Part shown: positions 23,694 through 31,774 of the stretch, piece after piece
How positions within the stretch are numbered: the stretch's first letter is position 1
Layout: each line of letters starts with the position of its first letter
Source of the DNA: CAYFQV01 sp964654185
GTDB taxonomy: Bacteria; Spirochaetota; Spirochaetia; DSM-27196; PWMO01
Direction: 5' to 3'
Assembly (NCBI GenBank): GCA_964654185.1
Contig: CAZZIE010000039.1
Coordinates: 1-32,775, forward strand
DNA length: 32,775 nucleotides
Made by a program: the position numbers and the translations under genes
The notes under the pieces: generated by a model
Told to the model about the DNA's origin: nothing
What the model saw: the letters and a program-made list of their open reading frames with translations, nothing else
Database searches by the model: none

Positions 23694-24491
23694 ATGAGAC
23701 GACGGACGGGATCGACCAGACCGGAAATCCTCCGGCGCCCGCGGGCCGTGGCGAGGCTGCTCATGGTGGTGACGGCGGCCGCGGGGGCGGCGCTGCTCCT
23801 CGGCGGCTGCGATCGCGGCGATCAGGACTTCCTGTCGGAGCTCGAGCGCATTGAAGAGGGGAGCGGATACACCGACGAAGGCCCCTCGGATGAGCGGATA
23901 GAGGAGCTCAAGGCGGGAATTCGTCGGTATCGCGACGTCGTTGAGGAGAAGATTGAAGCGGCCGGGCAACTCGGGGTGTATCACAAGATGCTGGCCGTGG
24001 CGTACATGGACCGGCAGATGTACGGTCTTGCCCTCGATCATCTGGAGAAGGCAATCGATCTCCAGCCGGAGAATCCCATTCTTTTCTACTACGCCGGAGT
24101 GTCCGCCGGGAGAATGGCCAAGTCCACCGTTGATGAGACGGAACAGAACGAGCTGTATGAAGACGCCGAGCAGTACTACCTGCGCAGCATTGAGCTCGAC
24201 CCGACCCGGAACGACGCCAACTACGCCCTTGGTGTGCTCTACGTCTTCGAGATCAACGAGCCGATCAAGGCGCGGGAGTATCTCGAGCAGACCATTGAGG
24301 ATGAGCCCAAGAATGCCCGCGCCCAGATGGTCCTGGCCCGGAGCTACGCGATGACCGGCGAGGCTGAGCGCGCCGCCGAGCTCTACGACCAGGCGGCCGA
24401 GGTTGCTGCGGACCGGGATACCCGGGAAGCGGCCCTCCGCAACCGCGACGCCCTTCTCGAAGGGCGCGGCGAGCAGGGACGGACGCAATGA
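23694..24491 (+). CDS. TPR-repeat lipoprotein
   Basis: 265 aa. A long basic N-terminus leads to a hydrophobic stretch and the lipobox LLLGGC, with Cys39 as the lipidated residue. The next residues are acidic (DRGDQD). From about residue 85 there are tetratricopeptide units: HKMLAVAYMDRQMYGLALDHLEKAIDLQP, ILFYYAGVSAGRMA..., NYALGVLYVFEINEPIKAREYLEQTIEDEP and ARSYAMTGEAERAAELYDQAAE, so three or four helical hairpins. TPRs bind proteins, so an envelope scaffold linked with division or DNA-segregation genes is possible. It overlaps dprA by 4 nt. Partner unknown. Confidence 0.85.
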   Translation: MRRRTGSTRPEILRRPRAVARLLMVVTAAAGAALLLGGCDRGDQDFLSELERIEEGSGYTDEGPSDERIEELKAGIRRYRDVVEEKIEAAGQLGVYHKMLAVAYMDRQMYGLALDHLEKAIDLQPENPILFYYAGVSAGRMAKSTVDETEQNELYEDAEQYYLRSIELDPTRNDANYALGVLYVFEINEPIKAREYLEQTIEDEPKNARAQMVLARSYAMTGEAERAAELYDQAAEVAADRDTREAALRNRDALLEGRGEQGRTQ

Positions 24492-25543
24492 ACACACTGC
24501 TGCGCCTTGCGATTCACCGGATGGAGTTCACGAGCTTTCCGGAGAAGTGCGCTCTCGAGGGGGCCATACCGGACGTGGGTCTCTTTCAGGCGCTCTCCCT
24601 GGATGACGTCTCGGTGATCATTGGGCGATCGCTCCACACGCGGCGGTTCGATCCGGATGCCCTTCTGGCCCACGCCGAAGAGGACCTGCGGGTACTGGAC
24701 CGACGGACGGTTGCCACTGTCTTTCACGATGATCCCACGTATCCGCCTCTTCTGCGGGAGATCTACGACCCGCCCTACCTTCTCTTTGCGGTGGGCCCAC
24801 TCAATGACGACCGCCCGCGGGTCGGTGTTGTCGGTACTCGGTCCCCTTCCGTCGACGGCGCCTCCGCGGCCGGTCGGCTCGGGCGTGAGCTTGCCGAGGC
24901 GGGAATCTGCGTGGTCTCGGGACTCGCCAGGGGCGTTGATACCATGGCGCACAGAGGCGCGGTAACCGGCGGCGGTGCCCACCTTGCGGTTCTCGGAAGT
25001 GGCATCGACTACATCTATCCGGTGCAGAACAAGTCCCTGGCGCGGCAGATCCTCGACCAGGGCGGGGCGATTGTGAGCGAGTATCCGCCGGGAGTGCCGC
25101 CGACGCGGTATCACTTCCCGGAGCGCAACCGGATCATCAGCGGGCTTTGCGGTGCCGTCGTCGTGGTGCAGGCGCCGGCGCGATCAGGTGCGCTCTACAC
25201 CGCGGACTTCGCCCTGGAGCAGGGGCGCGATCTCCTGGTGCACGCCGACGGCATGCGCGGTACCGCCGGGGCGGGTACGGCCCACCTCGCCGAAGAGGGA
25301 GCTCCGGTCGTTACGAGCGCCGACGAGATTCTGGATGCCATCGGCGTTGCCGCACCCTCGGTGCCCCGAAGCCGGGCGGGACGGCGCGCCGTCCCGGTGG
25401 TACAGGCCGCCGCGGCGGGGCGACAGCTCGGGCTGGAGCTCATTGCGGAGATGCGCGAGGGGCGATCCACCGAGGCCGCCGGAGCGTCCCCCGGTGCGCG
25501 TGGCGCCGGCAGGGAGGAAACGGAGAGTGAACACAGTGGCTGA
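24488..25543 (+). CDS. dprA: DprA/Smf DNA-processing protein
   Basis: 351 aa. DprA binds incoming single-stranded DNA and loads RecA during transformation; it is also kept in bacteria not known to be competent. The Rossmann-like DprA domain shows GVVGTRSPS, VVSGLARGVDTMAHRGA, VLGSGIDYIYPVQNKSLARQI, SEYPPG, FPERNRIISGL and ARSGALYTADFALEQGRD. A helical N-terminal region precedes it. The C-terminal 70 residues are A/G/R-rich and low-complexity; a clear winged-helix (DML1-like) domain is not seen. ATG 24488 overlaps the lipoprotein stop; the end overlaps xerC by 17 nt. Confidence 0.92.
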   Translation: MNTLLRLAIHRMEFTSFPEKCALEGAIPDVGLFQALSLDDVSVIIGRSLHTRRFDPDALLAHAEEDLRVLDRRTVATVFHDDPTYPPLLREIYDPPYLLFAVGPLNDDRPRVGVVGTRSPSVDGASAAGRLGRELAEAGICVVSGLARGVDTMAHRGAVTGGGAHLAVLGSGIDYIYPVQNKSLARQILDQGGAIVSEYPPGVPPTRYHFPERNRIISGLCGAVVVVQAPARSGALYTADFALEQGRDLLVHADGMRGTAGAGTAHLAEEGAPVVTSADEILDAIGVAAPSVPRSRAGRRAVPVVQAAAAGRQLGLELIAEMREGRSTEAAGASPGARGAGREETESEHSG

Positions 25544-26621
25544 GAACCTGGATCTGGACTACGTGGAGGAGTACATCGGCTACGTTCTGAGCGTGCGCAA
25601 CCTCTCGGTGGAGACCATCCGCGCCTACCGCCGCGATCTCGGCGACTTCGTCGGCTGGCTCGGGGAGCGTGAGGAAAGCCTCCTGGAAGTCTCCTTCCGC
25701 AGCCTCCGGAGCTACATTGCGGATCTGGGCCGTCGCGGCTTCGCCGCGACGAGCCTGAACCGCCACCTCTCGGCGCTGCGGGGCCTCTTCAAGTACCTGA
25801 AGCGTCACGGGTACCGTCACGACGACCCCTCGGAGCTGGTGCGAAGCGCAAAGTCCGGCAAACGTCTGCCGGAGTTTCTCTTCGAGGAGGAGATGGACAA
25901 GATCCTCGCCATTGAAGGGAGCGACTTTGCCGCACTGAGGGATCGTCTGATCGTGGAGTTCCTCTACGCCACCGGATGCCGGATCTCCGAGCTCGTCGGG
26001 GTGGACGTAACGGATATCGATATCAAGCGGCGCAGTGTGCTGCTCCACGGGAAGGGTCGAAAGGACCGGCAGGCATTCCTCGGGCGCTCGGCTCTTACCG
26101 CACTGCAGAACTACCTGCCGGTCCGCGCTGCACAGTCGAAGCGGCGCGGCGATGTCGGCGGTGCCGCCCTCTTTCTCAACCGTTCCGGCGGCCGCCTGAC
26201 GGCGCGGGGCGTTGCAACCATCCTCGAAAAGCGCCTCCGGGAGTTCGGCGTTGTGAAGCACGTGACTCCACACACTTTCCGACACAGCTTTGCGACACAT
26301 ATACTTGACCGAGGTGCGGACATCCGCGTCGTCCAGGAGTTGCTCGGGCACTCCCAGCTGTCGACAACGCAAGTGTACACCCACATGCAGCTCGGTCGAC
26401 TGAGAGACGTCTATCGCCAGGCGCACCCGCACGGCAGGGGCGGCGCCCGGCACAAGACGCATGCATCCGGATCGGATGCGTCTCAAGAGGGCACTGCCTT
26501 CGGCGATGCCAATGGCCCCCGCCGCGACGGCTCGCAGAAGGGTGTGGCAACCCGGGAGCTGGACGACTCGTCTGTTTCCGCACCGAGTTCAGATGCAAAG
26601 GATCGTAGTAACGATGAGTGA
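25527..26621 (+). CDS. xerC: Tyrosine recombinase XerC with C-terminal extension
   Basis: 364 aa, about 60 longer than usual. The catalytic residues are R152 (ATGCRISEL), K176 (LHGKGRKDR), H249 and R252 (TPHTFRHSFATHILDRGAD), H275 (LGHSQLS) and Y284 (TTQVYTHM). The TPHTFRHSFATH and LRDVYRQAHPH endings are XerC-like. After residue 302 comes a 62-residue low-complexity tail rich in S, G, D and R; because XerC/XerD cooperate through their C-termini this tail may matter. GTG 25527 lies inside dprA with GGAGG about 10 nt upstream. The last 8 nt overlap hslV. A frameshift that extends the tail past the normal stop cannot be excluded. Confidence 0.88.
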   Translation: MNTVAENLDLDYVEEYIGYVLSVRNLSVETIRAYRRDLGDFVGWLGEREESLLEVSFRSLRSYIADLGRRGFAATSLNRHLSALRGLFKYLKRHGYRHDDPSELVRSAKSGKRLPEFLFEEEMDKILAIEGSDFAALRDRLIVEFLYATGCRISELVGVDVTDIDIKRRSVLLHGKGRKDRQAFLGRSALTALQNYLPVRAAQSKRRGDVGGAALFLNRSGGRLTARGVATILEKRLREFGVVKHVTPHTFRHSFATHILDRGADIRVVQELLGHSQLSTTQVYTHMQLGRLRDVYRQAHPHGRGGARHKTHASGSDASQEGTAFGDANGPRRDGSQKGVATRELDDSSVSAPSSDAKDRSNDE

Positions 26622-27150
26622 GAAGACGAGAAGCACGACGGTTGTCGCAGTGCGGAAGGACGGCAACACCGCCATGGCCGCGGACGGACAGGTGACCATG
26701 GGTGAGGCGGTTATGAAGGCGAACGCCCGCAAGGTACGCACCATTTACGACGGGCGCATCATTGTGGGATTCGCCGGCGCGACGGCGGATGCCTTCACGC
26801 TGTTCGAGCGGTTCGAGAACAAGATCAAGGAGTACAGCGGGGATCTCACCCGTTCCGCCGTCGAGCTCGCCAAGGAGTGGCGAACCGACCGCATGCTTCG
26901 CCGACTGGAAGCGCTGCTTCTGGTTGCAGATGCCGACCGGATTCTCCTCATTTCGGGAACCGGCGATGTTGTCGAGCCGGACACCGGGGTCATTGCGATC
27001 GGTTCCGGGGGCAATTACGCCCAGGCGGCGGCACGCGCCTACCTGGATGCTTCGGATCTCTCCGCCAGGGAGATTGCGGAGCGAGCCCTCGGGATCGCCG
27101 CGGACATCTGCATCTACACCAACCGAAGCATTGTCGTGGAGGAGCTGTGA
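26614..27150 (+). CDS. hslV: HslV (ClpQ), proteolytic subunit of HslUV
   Basis: 178 aa. Twelve subunits form a two-ring threonine protease fed by HslU. The mature N-terminus should be the first Thr of TTVVAV at residues 8-13, so MSEKTRS would be a 7-residue propeptide to remove. Other family marks: AADGQVTMGEAVMKANARKVR, GFAGATADAFTLFERFE, EWRTDRMLRRLEALL, AIGSGGNYAQAAARA and DICIYTN. ATG 26614 is chosen because no start lies between it and the catalytic Thr; upstream frame is inside xerC. The stop shares a base with the hslU ATG (TGATG). Confidence 0.94.
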   Translation: MSEKTRSTTVVAVRKDGNTAMAADGQVTMGEAVMKANARKVRTIYDGRIIVGFAGATADAFTLFERFENKIKEYSGDLTRSAVELAKEWRTDRMLRRLEALLLVADADRILLISGTGDVVEPDTGVIAIGSGGNYAQAAARAYLDASDLSAREIAERALGIAADICIYTNRSIVVEEL

Positions 27151-28559
27151 TGAGACGCAAGCTTGATGAGCTCACACCCCAGGAGATCGTCGGGGAGCTG
27201 GATAATTACGTAATCGGACAGGAGCGTGCCAAGAAGGCCGTGGCGATTGCCCTGCGCAACCGCCTCCGGAGACAACGCCTCTCCGAAGACCTTCGGGATG
27301 AGGTTGCGCCGAAGAACATCATTATGATCGGTCCCACCGGCGTCGGGAAGACGGAGATCGCCCGCCGCATCTCCAAGCTTACCGGCGCCCCATTCATCAA
27401 GGTGGAGGCGACCAAGTTCACCGAAGTCGGCTACGTCGGCCGCGACGTCGAGTCGATGGTCCGGGATCTCACATCCTTCGCCGTCTCCATGGTGAAGAGC
27501 GAGCTCCAGGAGGAGGTCCGCGAAGAGGCGGAGCAGCGCACCGAGGAGGCCATTCTCGACCTGCTGCTTCCGGGGAGCCGTGACAAAGGGGGCGGCCAGA
27601 AGCAACCTCAGACCGGGGGTGCCCCGGGAAGCACTACGCCGGCGATCACGGAGGAGGCATCCAAAGCGCCCGCGGAGACTCAGACGACCACCCGGGAGAA
27701 GCTGCGGGAGAAGCTGCGCAAGGGCGATCTCGAAGACAAGGAGGTCGAGGTTCAGGTAAGCCAGAGCGGCTTCCCGGCAATCGAGATCTTCTCCGGCAGC
27801 AACTTCGAGGAGATGGACCTGAACCTGGGCAACCTGGGCAACATCTTCGGCGGCAAAAAGAAGAAGAAGCGCACAACCGTCAACGAGGCGCGGGAGACCC
27901 TGCTCCAGGAGGAGATGGACAAGCTCGTCGACTCGGATCGCGTCTCCGATCTGGCGCGGCAGCGGGTGGAGCAGATGGGCATCATCTTCATTGATGAGAT
28001 AGACAAGATCGCCGCGAAGGAGAATCGCGGCGGCGTCGACGTCAGCCGCGAAGGGGTGCAGCGGGACATTCTGCCGATTGTGGAGGGAAGCAAGATCAAC
28101 ACGAAGCACGGGCTCGTGGACACCTCCCACATCCTCTTCATTGCCGCAGGCGCCTTCCACACCAGCAAGCCGAGCGACCTGATTCCGGAGCTGCAGGGGC
28201 GCTTTCCCCTGCGGGTCGAGCTCGAGGCGCTGGGAAGCGAGGAGTTCTTCCGCATTCTCACGCAGCCGCAGAACGCTCTCATCAAGCAGTACAGCGCGCT
28301 CCTGAAGACCGAAGAGGTGGACCTCGAGTTCACGGACGACGCCATTCGCCGGATCTGCGATATTGCGGCGGACGTCAACTCCAAGACGGAGAACATTGGT
28401 GCACGCCGGCTCCACACCATCATGGAGCACCTCCTGGAGGAGGTTTCCTTCACGGCGTCGGAATTGAAGGGACAGAAGATCCCCATTACGTCGGAGTACG
28501 TGGACGAGCGACTGGCGAATATTGTGGAGGACCAGGATCTGAGCAGATACATCCTGTAG
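27150..28559 (+). CDS. hslU: HslU (ClpY), ATPase subunit of HslUV
   Basis: 469 aa AAA+ unfoldase. Walker A GPTGVGKT (61-68), pore loop GYVG (94-97), Walker B IIFIDEIDK, sensor region ELQGRFPLRVEL, and the C-terminal tail DLSRYIL that inserts into HslV. The I-domain, in the middle, holds a 40-residue low-complexity stretch rich in G, Q, T and P (about 144-182) followed by KLREKLR; length variation there is common but this one is compositionally unusual. GGAGG precedes the ATG by about 7 nt. It is the last gene of the division/Xer/protease run. Confidence 0.96.
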   Translation: MRRKLDELTPQEIVGELDNYVIGQERAKKAVAIALRNRLRRQRLSEDLRDEVAPKNIIMIGPTGVGKTEIARRISKLTGAPFIKVEATKFTEVGYVGRDVESMVRDLTSFAVSMVKSELQEEVREEAEQRTEEAILDLLLPGSRDKGGGQKQPQTGGAPGSTTPAITEEASKAPAETQTTTREKLREKLRKGDLEDKEVEVQVSQSGFPAIEIFSGSNFEEMDLNLGNLGNIFGGKKKKKRTTVNEARETLLQEEMDKLVDSDRVSDLARQRVEQMGIIFIDEIDKIAAKENRGGVDVSREGVQRDILPIVEGSKINTKHGLVDTSHILFIAAGAFHTSKPSDLIPELQGRFPLRVELEALGSEEFFRILTQPQNALIKQYSALLKTEEVDLEFTDDAIRRICDIAADVNSKTENIGARRLHTIMEHLLEEVSFTASELKGQKIPITSEYVDERLANIVEDQDLSRYIL

Positions 28560-28590
28560 CGCCGCCGGCGTGGTCGGGCGCAATCGACGC

Positions 28591-28618
28591 TAATCAGGCG
28601 TGGCGATTTCGCCGAAGT
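28591..28618 (+). promoter_or_regulatory. Possible sigma-28-like flagellar promoter
   Basis: TAAT (28591) and GCCGAAGT (28611) lie 16 bp apart, near the enterobacterial sigma-28 pattern TAAA-N15-GCCGATAA. The GCCGA core is good but the spacing is one base long and the tail is off. No credible sigma-70 pair is seen in the gap. Confidence 0.3.
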
Positions 28619-28633
28619 ATAGAAGAGAGAAAG

Positions 28634-28655
28634 GACCCGCTTGCGACGGCGGGTC
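28634..28655 (+). other. Leader hairpin before flgB
   Basis: GACCCGC and GCGGGTC pair perfectly (7 bp) around an 8-nt loop, 29 bp before the flgB ATG. A purine-rich stretch (28656-28684) follows rather than a U run, so it is more likely a leader structure than a terminator. Confidence 0.45.
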
Positions 28656-28684
28656 GACAGGATGAACAGAGGGAAGGAAGAAGG

Positions 28685-29101
28685 ATGTTTTTCGATAACG
28701 GATTCGGTCGGACAATGGATATCCTCCACCGCACCATGGACGTGAACCTGTTGCGGCAGGATGTGATCGCCAACAACATTGCCAACGCCGACACGCCGAA
28801 TTTCAAGCGCAGCGTCGTAAACTTCGAGACGCAGCTTCGGGACGCCCTGGAAGGTCCCGGGGAGTCGCGCTTTGAAGCTGCGCTGACCAACGAGAAGCAC
28901 ATTCCCTTCCGGCAGCCGACGAGCTATCGGGACGTTCGGCCGACGCGCTTTCTGGATTCTCAGACGACGGCGAAGAACAACGGGAACAACGTGGACATTG
29001 AGCAGGAATCCATGAATCTCTTGAACAACGAGCTCATGTACACCCTGCTCACCAACTCGATCGGCAGTCAGCTCAGCCGGGTCAACCTGGTACTGAGATA
29101 G
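28685..29101 (+). CDS. flgB: Flagellar basal-body rod protein FlgB
   Basis: 138 aa. FlgB is a proximal rod subunit, exported by the flagellar type III system without a cleaved signal. MDVNLLRQDVIANNIANADTPNFKR is the family signature near the N-terminus (shown here split by no gap: LLRQDVIANNIANADTP), and the C-terminus has NNVDIEQESMNLLNNELMY. A GGAAGGAAGAAGG stretch lies right before the ATG. First gene of the flagellar run; flgC follows after 9 bp. Confidence 0.95.
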   Translation: MFFDNGFGRTMDILHRTMDVNLLRQDVIANNIANADTPNFKRSVVNFETQLRDALEGPGESRFEAALTNEKHIPFRQPTSYRDVRPTRFLDSQTTAKNNGNNVDIEQESMNLLNNELMYTLLTNSIGSQLSRVNLVLR

Positions 29102-29110
29102 GAGTAGGCA

Positions 29111-29569
29111 ATGGGTCTGTTTTCGACGATTAACACCGCAGCAACGGGTTTGACCGCCCAACGCCTCCGACAGGACGTCGTTGCGGACAACATTGCGAAC
29201 GCAACCACGACGCGCACCACCGAGGGCGGACCGTTTCGCCGCAGCCGGGTGATCTTCCGGCCGCGGGTCGAGGATCCCTACTGGAAAGGCCCTTTCGTGC
29301 CGGAGTCTCTGGACAACGGCGTGGGAGAGGGTGTGCGCGTCGTCTCGGTGGAAAAGGACTATGACTCGGAGCTGCAGCTGAAGTATGATCCGACGCACCC
29401 CGACGCAATCAAGTCCGGACCCCGGGCGGGTTACGTCGAGATGCCGAACGTCAACGTCGTGGAAGAAATGGTAGACTTGATCTCCGCGTCACGATCCTAC
29501 GAGGCAAACATCTCGGTGATCGACGGGGCGAAGAGAATGTTCAACCAGGCCCTTCAAATCGGGAGGTAA
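29111..29569 (+). CDS. flgC: Flagellar basal-body rod protein FlgC
   Basis: 152 aa proximal rod subunit. GLTAQRLRQDVVADNIANA is the N-terminal rod motif; PNVNVVEEMVDLISASRSYEAN and the final MFNQALQIGR are the C-terminal signature. Length is normal. TAGGAG, formed partly by the flgB stop, is the Shine-Dalgarno. fliE starts 3 bp after the stop. Confidence 0.96.
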   Translation: MGLFSTINTAATGLTAQRLRQDVVADNIANATTTRTTEGGPFRRSRVIFRPRVEDPYWKGPFVPESLDNGVGEGVRVVSVEKDYDSELQLKYDPTHPDAIKSGPRAGYVEMPNVNVVEEMVDLISASRSYEANISVIDGAKRMFNQALQIGR

Positions 29570-29572
29570 TGA

Positions 29573-29992
29573 ATGGCCCTTTTCAGTTCGAACGAGGTAA
29601 GCGGCCACGTCTTTCAGCTGGCCAGAACCGATCCCCGTCACCTTGCCGGACGCAATGAGATGGGGTCTCTCGCTCCCCGGGCGGGACAGGCAGGCCGGTC
29701 CGAGCGCGGCGCCGCCGCAGCCGCGGAGGGGGCGGCCGCGACGGGAGCCGCTTCGGAAACATCGGCCGCAGGCCAGGACTTCAGCCGACTGCTCTTCGAC
29801 TCCCTCAACGAGGTCAACGGGTATCAGCAGGAGCATGAGAACCTGTCGGTGCAATCCATCATCAATCCCGACAGCGTGGATCCCCACGACGTGACCCTGG
29901 CCGCCGCGAAGGCGAATCTGTCATTGAGCATTACCAAGAGCGTGGTTGACCGCGTTCTGCAGGCGTATCGGGAGATAACGAACTTGCGGTGA
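29573..29992 (+). CDS. fliE: Flagellar hook-basal body protein FliE
   Basis: 139 aa. FliE sits between the MS ring and the rod. The conserved part is the C-terminal half: FSRLLFDSLNEVNGYQQEHE, VDPHDVTLAAAKANLSLSI and VVDRVLQAYREI. The N-terminal half has an Ala/Gly/Glu-rich stretch (about 37-67, including GAAAAAEGAAATGAA) that makes the protein some 30 residues longer than usual. GGAGG precedes the ATG by about 7 nt. Confidence 0.92.
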   Translation: MALFSSNEVSGHVFQLARTDPRHLAGRNEMGSLAPRAGQAGRSERGAAAAAEGAAATGAASETSAAGQDFSRLLFDSLNEVNGYQQEHENLSVQSIINPDSVDPHDVTLAAAKANLSLSITKSVVDRVLQAYREITNLR

Positions 29993-30002
29993 TAGACGCA
30001 GG

Positions 30003-30047
30003 ATGACGAAGCGGTCGGTGACGGTGCTGCAGCCCGAGCCGGCCTGA
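30003..30047 (+). CDS. Possible 14-codon leader ORF before fliF
   Basis: ATG 30003 opens a short frame (MTKRSVTVLQPEPA) that ends at TGA 30045-30047, 16 bp before the fliF start. An AGG directly precedes the ATG. It fills most of the only sizeable gap among the flagellar genes. It may be chance; a translated leader could affect fliF initiation. Confidence 0.2.
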   Translation: MTKRSVTVLQPEPA

Positions 30048-30063
30048 AAACCTGGGAGGGGAC

Positions 30064-31770
30064 ATGAACGAGTGGCTTAAGCGAGTCGTCGAACAGATTC
30101 GCAATCTCTGGAACCAGTGGAAGCCGGTCCAGAAGATCATTTTCTTTGCCGTCATCGGCGTCAGCGTCATTGCGATAATCCTGCTCGTCTCGTTGAGCAG
30201 CGCCCCGAGTATGGAGCCGCTTCTCACGCAGCCCGTGACGGATCCACAGCAGCTGGATCGGATCGCCGCACGTCTGGATCAGGAAGACATCGACTTCACC
30301 GTTACCACGGACAACCGAATCATGGTTGAAGATGAGGCGGCGGCACGAAGGATGCGCTCGCTCCTGGCGCGGGAGGATCTCATTCCGGATGAGACCGACC
30401 CGTGGGAGCTCTTCGACATGGAGCGCTGGACCCAGACCGACTTCGAGCGAAACGTCAATCTGCAACGCTCCCTGCAGCGACAGCTGGAGCAGCACATCGA
30501 GGCTCTCGAAGACATTGATGCGGCCAACGTGACGATTGCCCTCCCCGAGACGGAGCTCTTCGTCGAGGATCAGAATCCCGTCACCGCTTCGGTCATCGTC
30601 ACGCCGAAGCCCGGCGCGGATCTGCGGGAGAATCGCGCCAAGGTGGAGGGTATTCAGAAGCTCATTCAGTTTGCCATTGAAGGCCTCGCCGAAGAGAACA
30701 TCACCATTACGGATCACAACGGTGTTGTGCTGAATGACTTCGAAGGAATGGTGGAGTTCGATCGCCTGGAGCTTACCCGGCGCGAGTTGCAGTTGAAGCG
30801 CGACCAGGAACAGCAATACATTCAGGCCATCTATAAGGCCCTGGGACAGATCTACGGACAGGACCGCGTCGAAGTCATCAACATAAATGTCGAGCTCGAC
30901 ATGGGTAAGCGTACCGAAGAGACGCAGGAGCACTTCCCGATCGAGATTGTTCCGGACAACCCGAATACGCCTTTCAGCGAACGGGAGGTCATCACCTCCA
31001 TTCCCCGGTCCGTTGAGACCGTCAACGAGAACTACGAGGGTACCGGCTTCAATCCGGAGGGTCCCCCGGGACAGGAGGGGCAGACACCCCCTGCGTATCA
31101 GGACCTCGAAGGCCTGGTTGGACGCTACTCCAACACCGAAGAGCGGGTGAACAACGAGATCAACACGCGGACCATCTACGAGGAGAAGAGCCCCGAGGTT
31201 GAGCGGGTGACCGCAAGTGTCGCGCTGGACGGTGTTTGGCGTTGGCAGTATGATGAAAATGGAGAGGTTGTACTGAATCCGGACGGAAGCATTGCGCGGG
31301 AGTACATTCCCGTTTCGGAGGACGAGCTGGCGAAAGCGGAAGAGCTGGTCCGCGACGCCGTCGGATACGACCAGAGTCGCAACGACTCGGTAACGGTTCG
31401 GCATATCCAGTTCGATCGCAGCGACGAGCACGAGGAGGAGGACTCGGTCTTCCGCCGAAGGCAGCAGATCCAGATGATCGTGCTGTACGCGCTCATCGGT
31501 ATTGCCGTGCTTCTGGTCTCGTTCATCGTATTCCGTCTGATTTCCCGTGAAATTGAACGCCGTCGACGCCTCCGGGAGGAGGAGTTGGCGCGACAGCATC
31601 AGGCCATGCGGGAAGCTGCCCTTCGAAGCGCCGAAGAAGAGGGCGAAGAGGTGGAGATGTCCGTGGAAGAGCGGGCGCGTATGGAGCTTCAGGAGAGCGC
31701 TATGAACATGGCGCGTGAGCATCCTGAAGACGTGGCGCAGTTGATCCGCACATGGCTCATGGAGGAGTAG
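30064..31770 (+). CDS. fliF: Flagellar MS-ring protein FliF
   Basis: 568 aa. FliF forms the MS ring in the inner membrane, the base on which the motor is assembled. Two membrane segments bracket the periplasmic part: KIIFFAVIGVSVIAIILLVS (about 24-43) and MIVLYALIGIAVLLVSFIVF (about 476-495). Between them are the ring-building domains (VTTDNRIMVEDEAAARRMRS; VNLQRSLQRQLEQHIEALEDI; DRVEVININVELDMGK). The end, NMAREHPEDVAQLIRTWL, is the FliG-binding helix. The start site has GGGAGGGG, identical over 16 nt with that of ftsZ. Confidence 0.96.
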   Translation: MNEWLKRVVEQIRNLWNQWKPVQKIIFFAVIGVSVIAIILLVSLSSAPSMEPLLTQPVTDPQQLDRIAARLDQEDIDFTVTTDNRIMVEDEAAARRMRSLLAREDLIPDETDPWELFDMERWTQTDFERNVNLQRSLQRQLEQHIEALEDIDAANVTIALPETELFVEDQNPVTASVIVTPKPGADLRENRAKVEGIQKLIQFAIEGLAEENITITDHNGVVLNDFEGMVEFDRLELTRRELQLKRDQEQQYIQAIYKALGQIYGQDRVEVININVELDMGKRTEETQEHFPIEIVPDNPNTPFSEREVITSIPRSVETVNENYEGTGFNPEGPPGQEGQTPPAYQDLEGLVGRYSNTEERVNNEINTRTIYEEKSPEVERVTASVALDGVWRWQYDENGEVVLNPDGSIAREYIPVSEDELAKAEELVRDAVGYDQSRNDSVTVRHIQFDRSDEHEEEDSVFRRRQQIQMIVLYALIGIAVLLVSFIVFRLISREIERRRRLREEELARQHQAMREAALRSAEEEGEEVEMSVEERARMELQESAMNMAREHPEDVAQLIRTWLMEE

Positions 31771-31774
31771 CCGT

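Noticed and set aside
22790..26621. A dif site near the Xer genes.
   Set aside because: No 28-bp dyad resembling dif was seen in the short gaps; nearly all of this stretch is coding.
28618..28623. TATAGA as a sigma-70 -10 box for flgB.
   Set aside because: No matching -35 element at 16-18 bp upstream.
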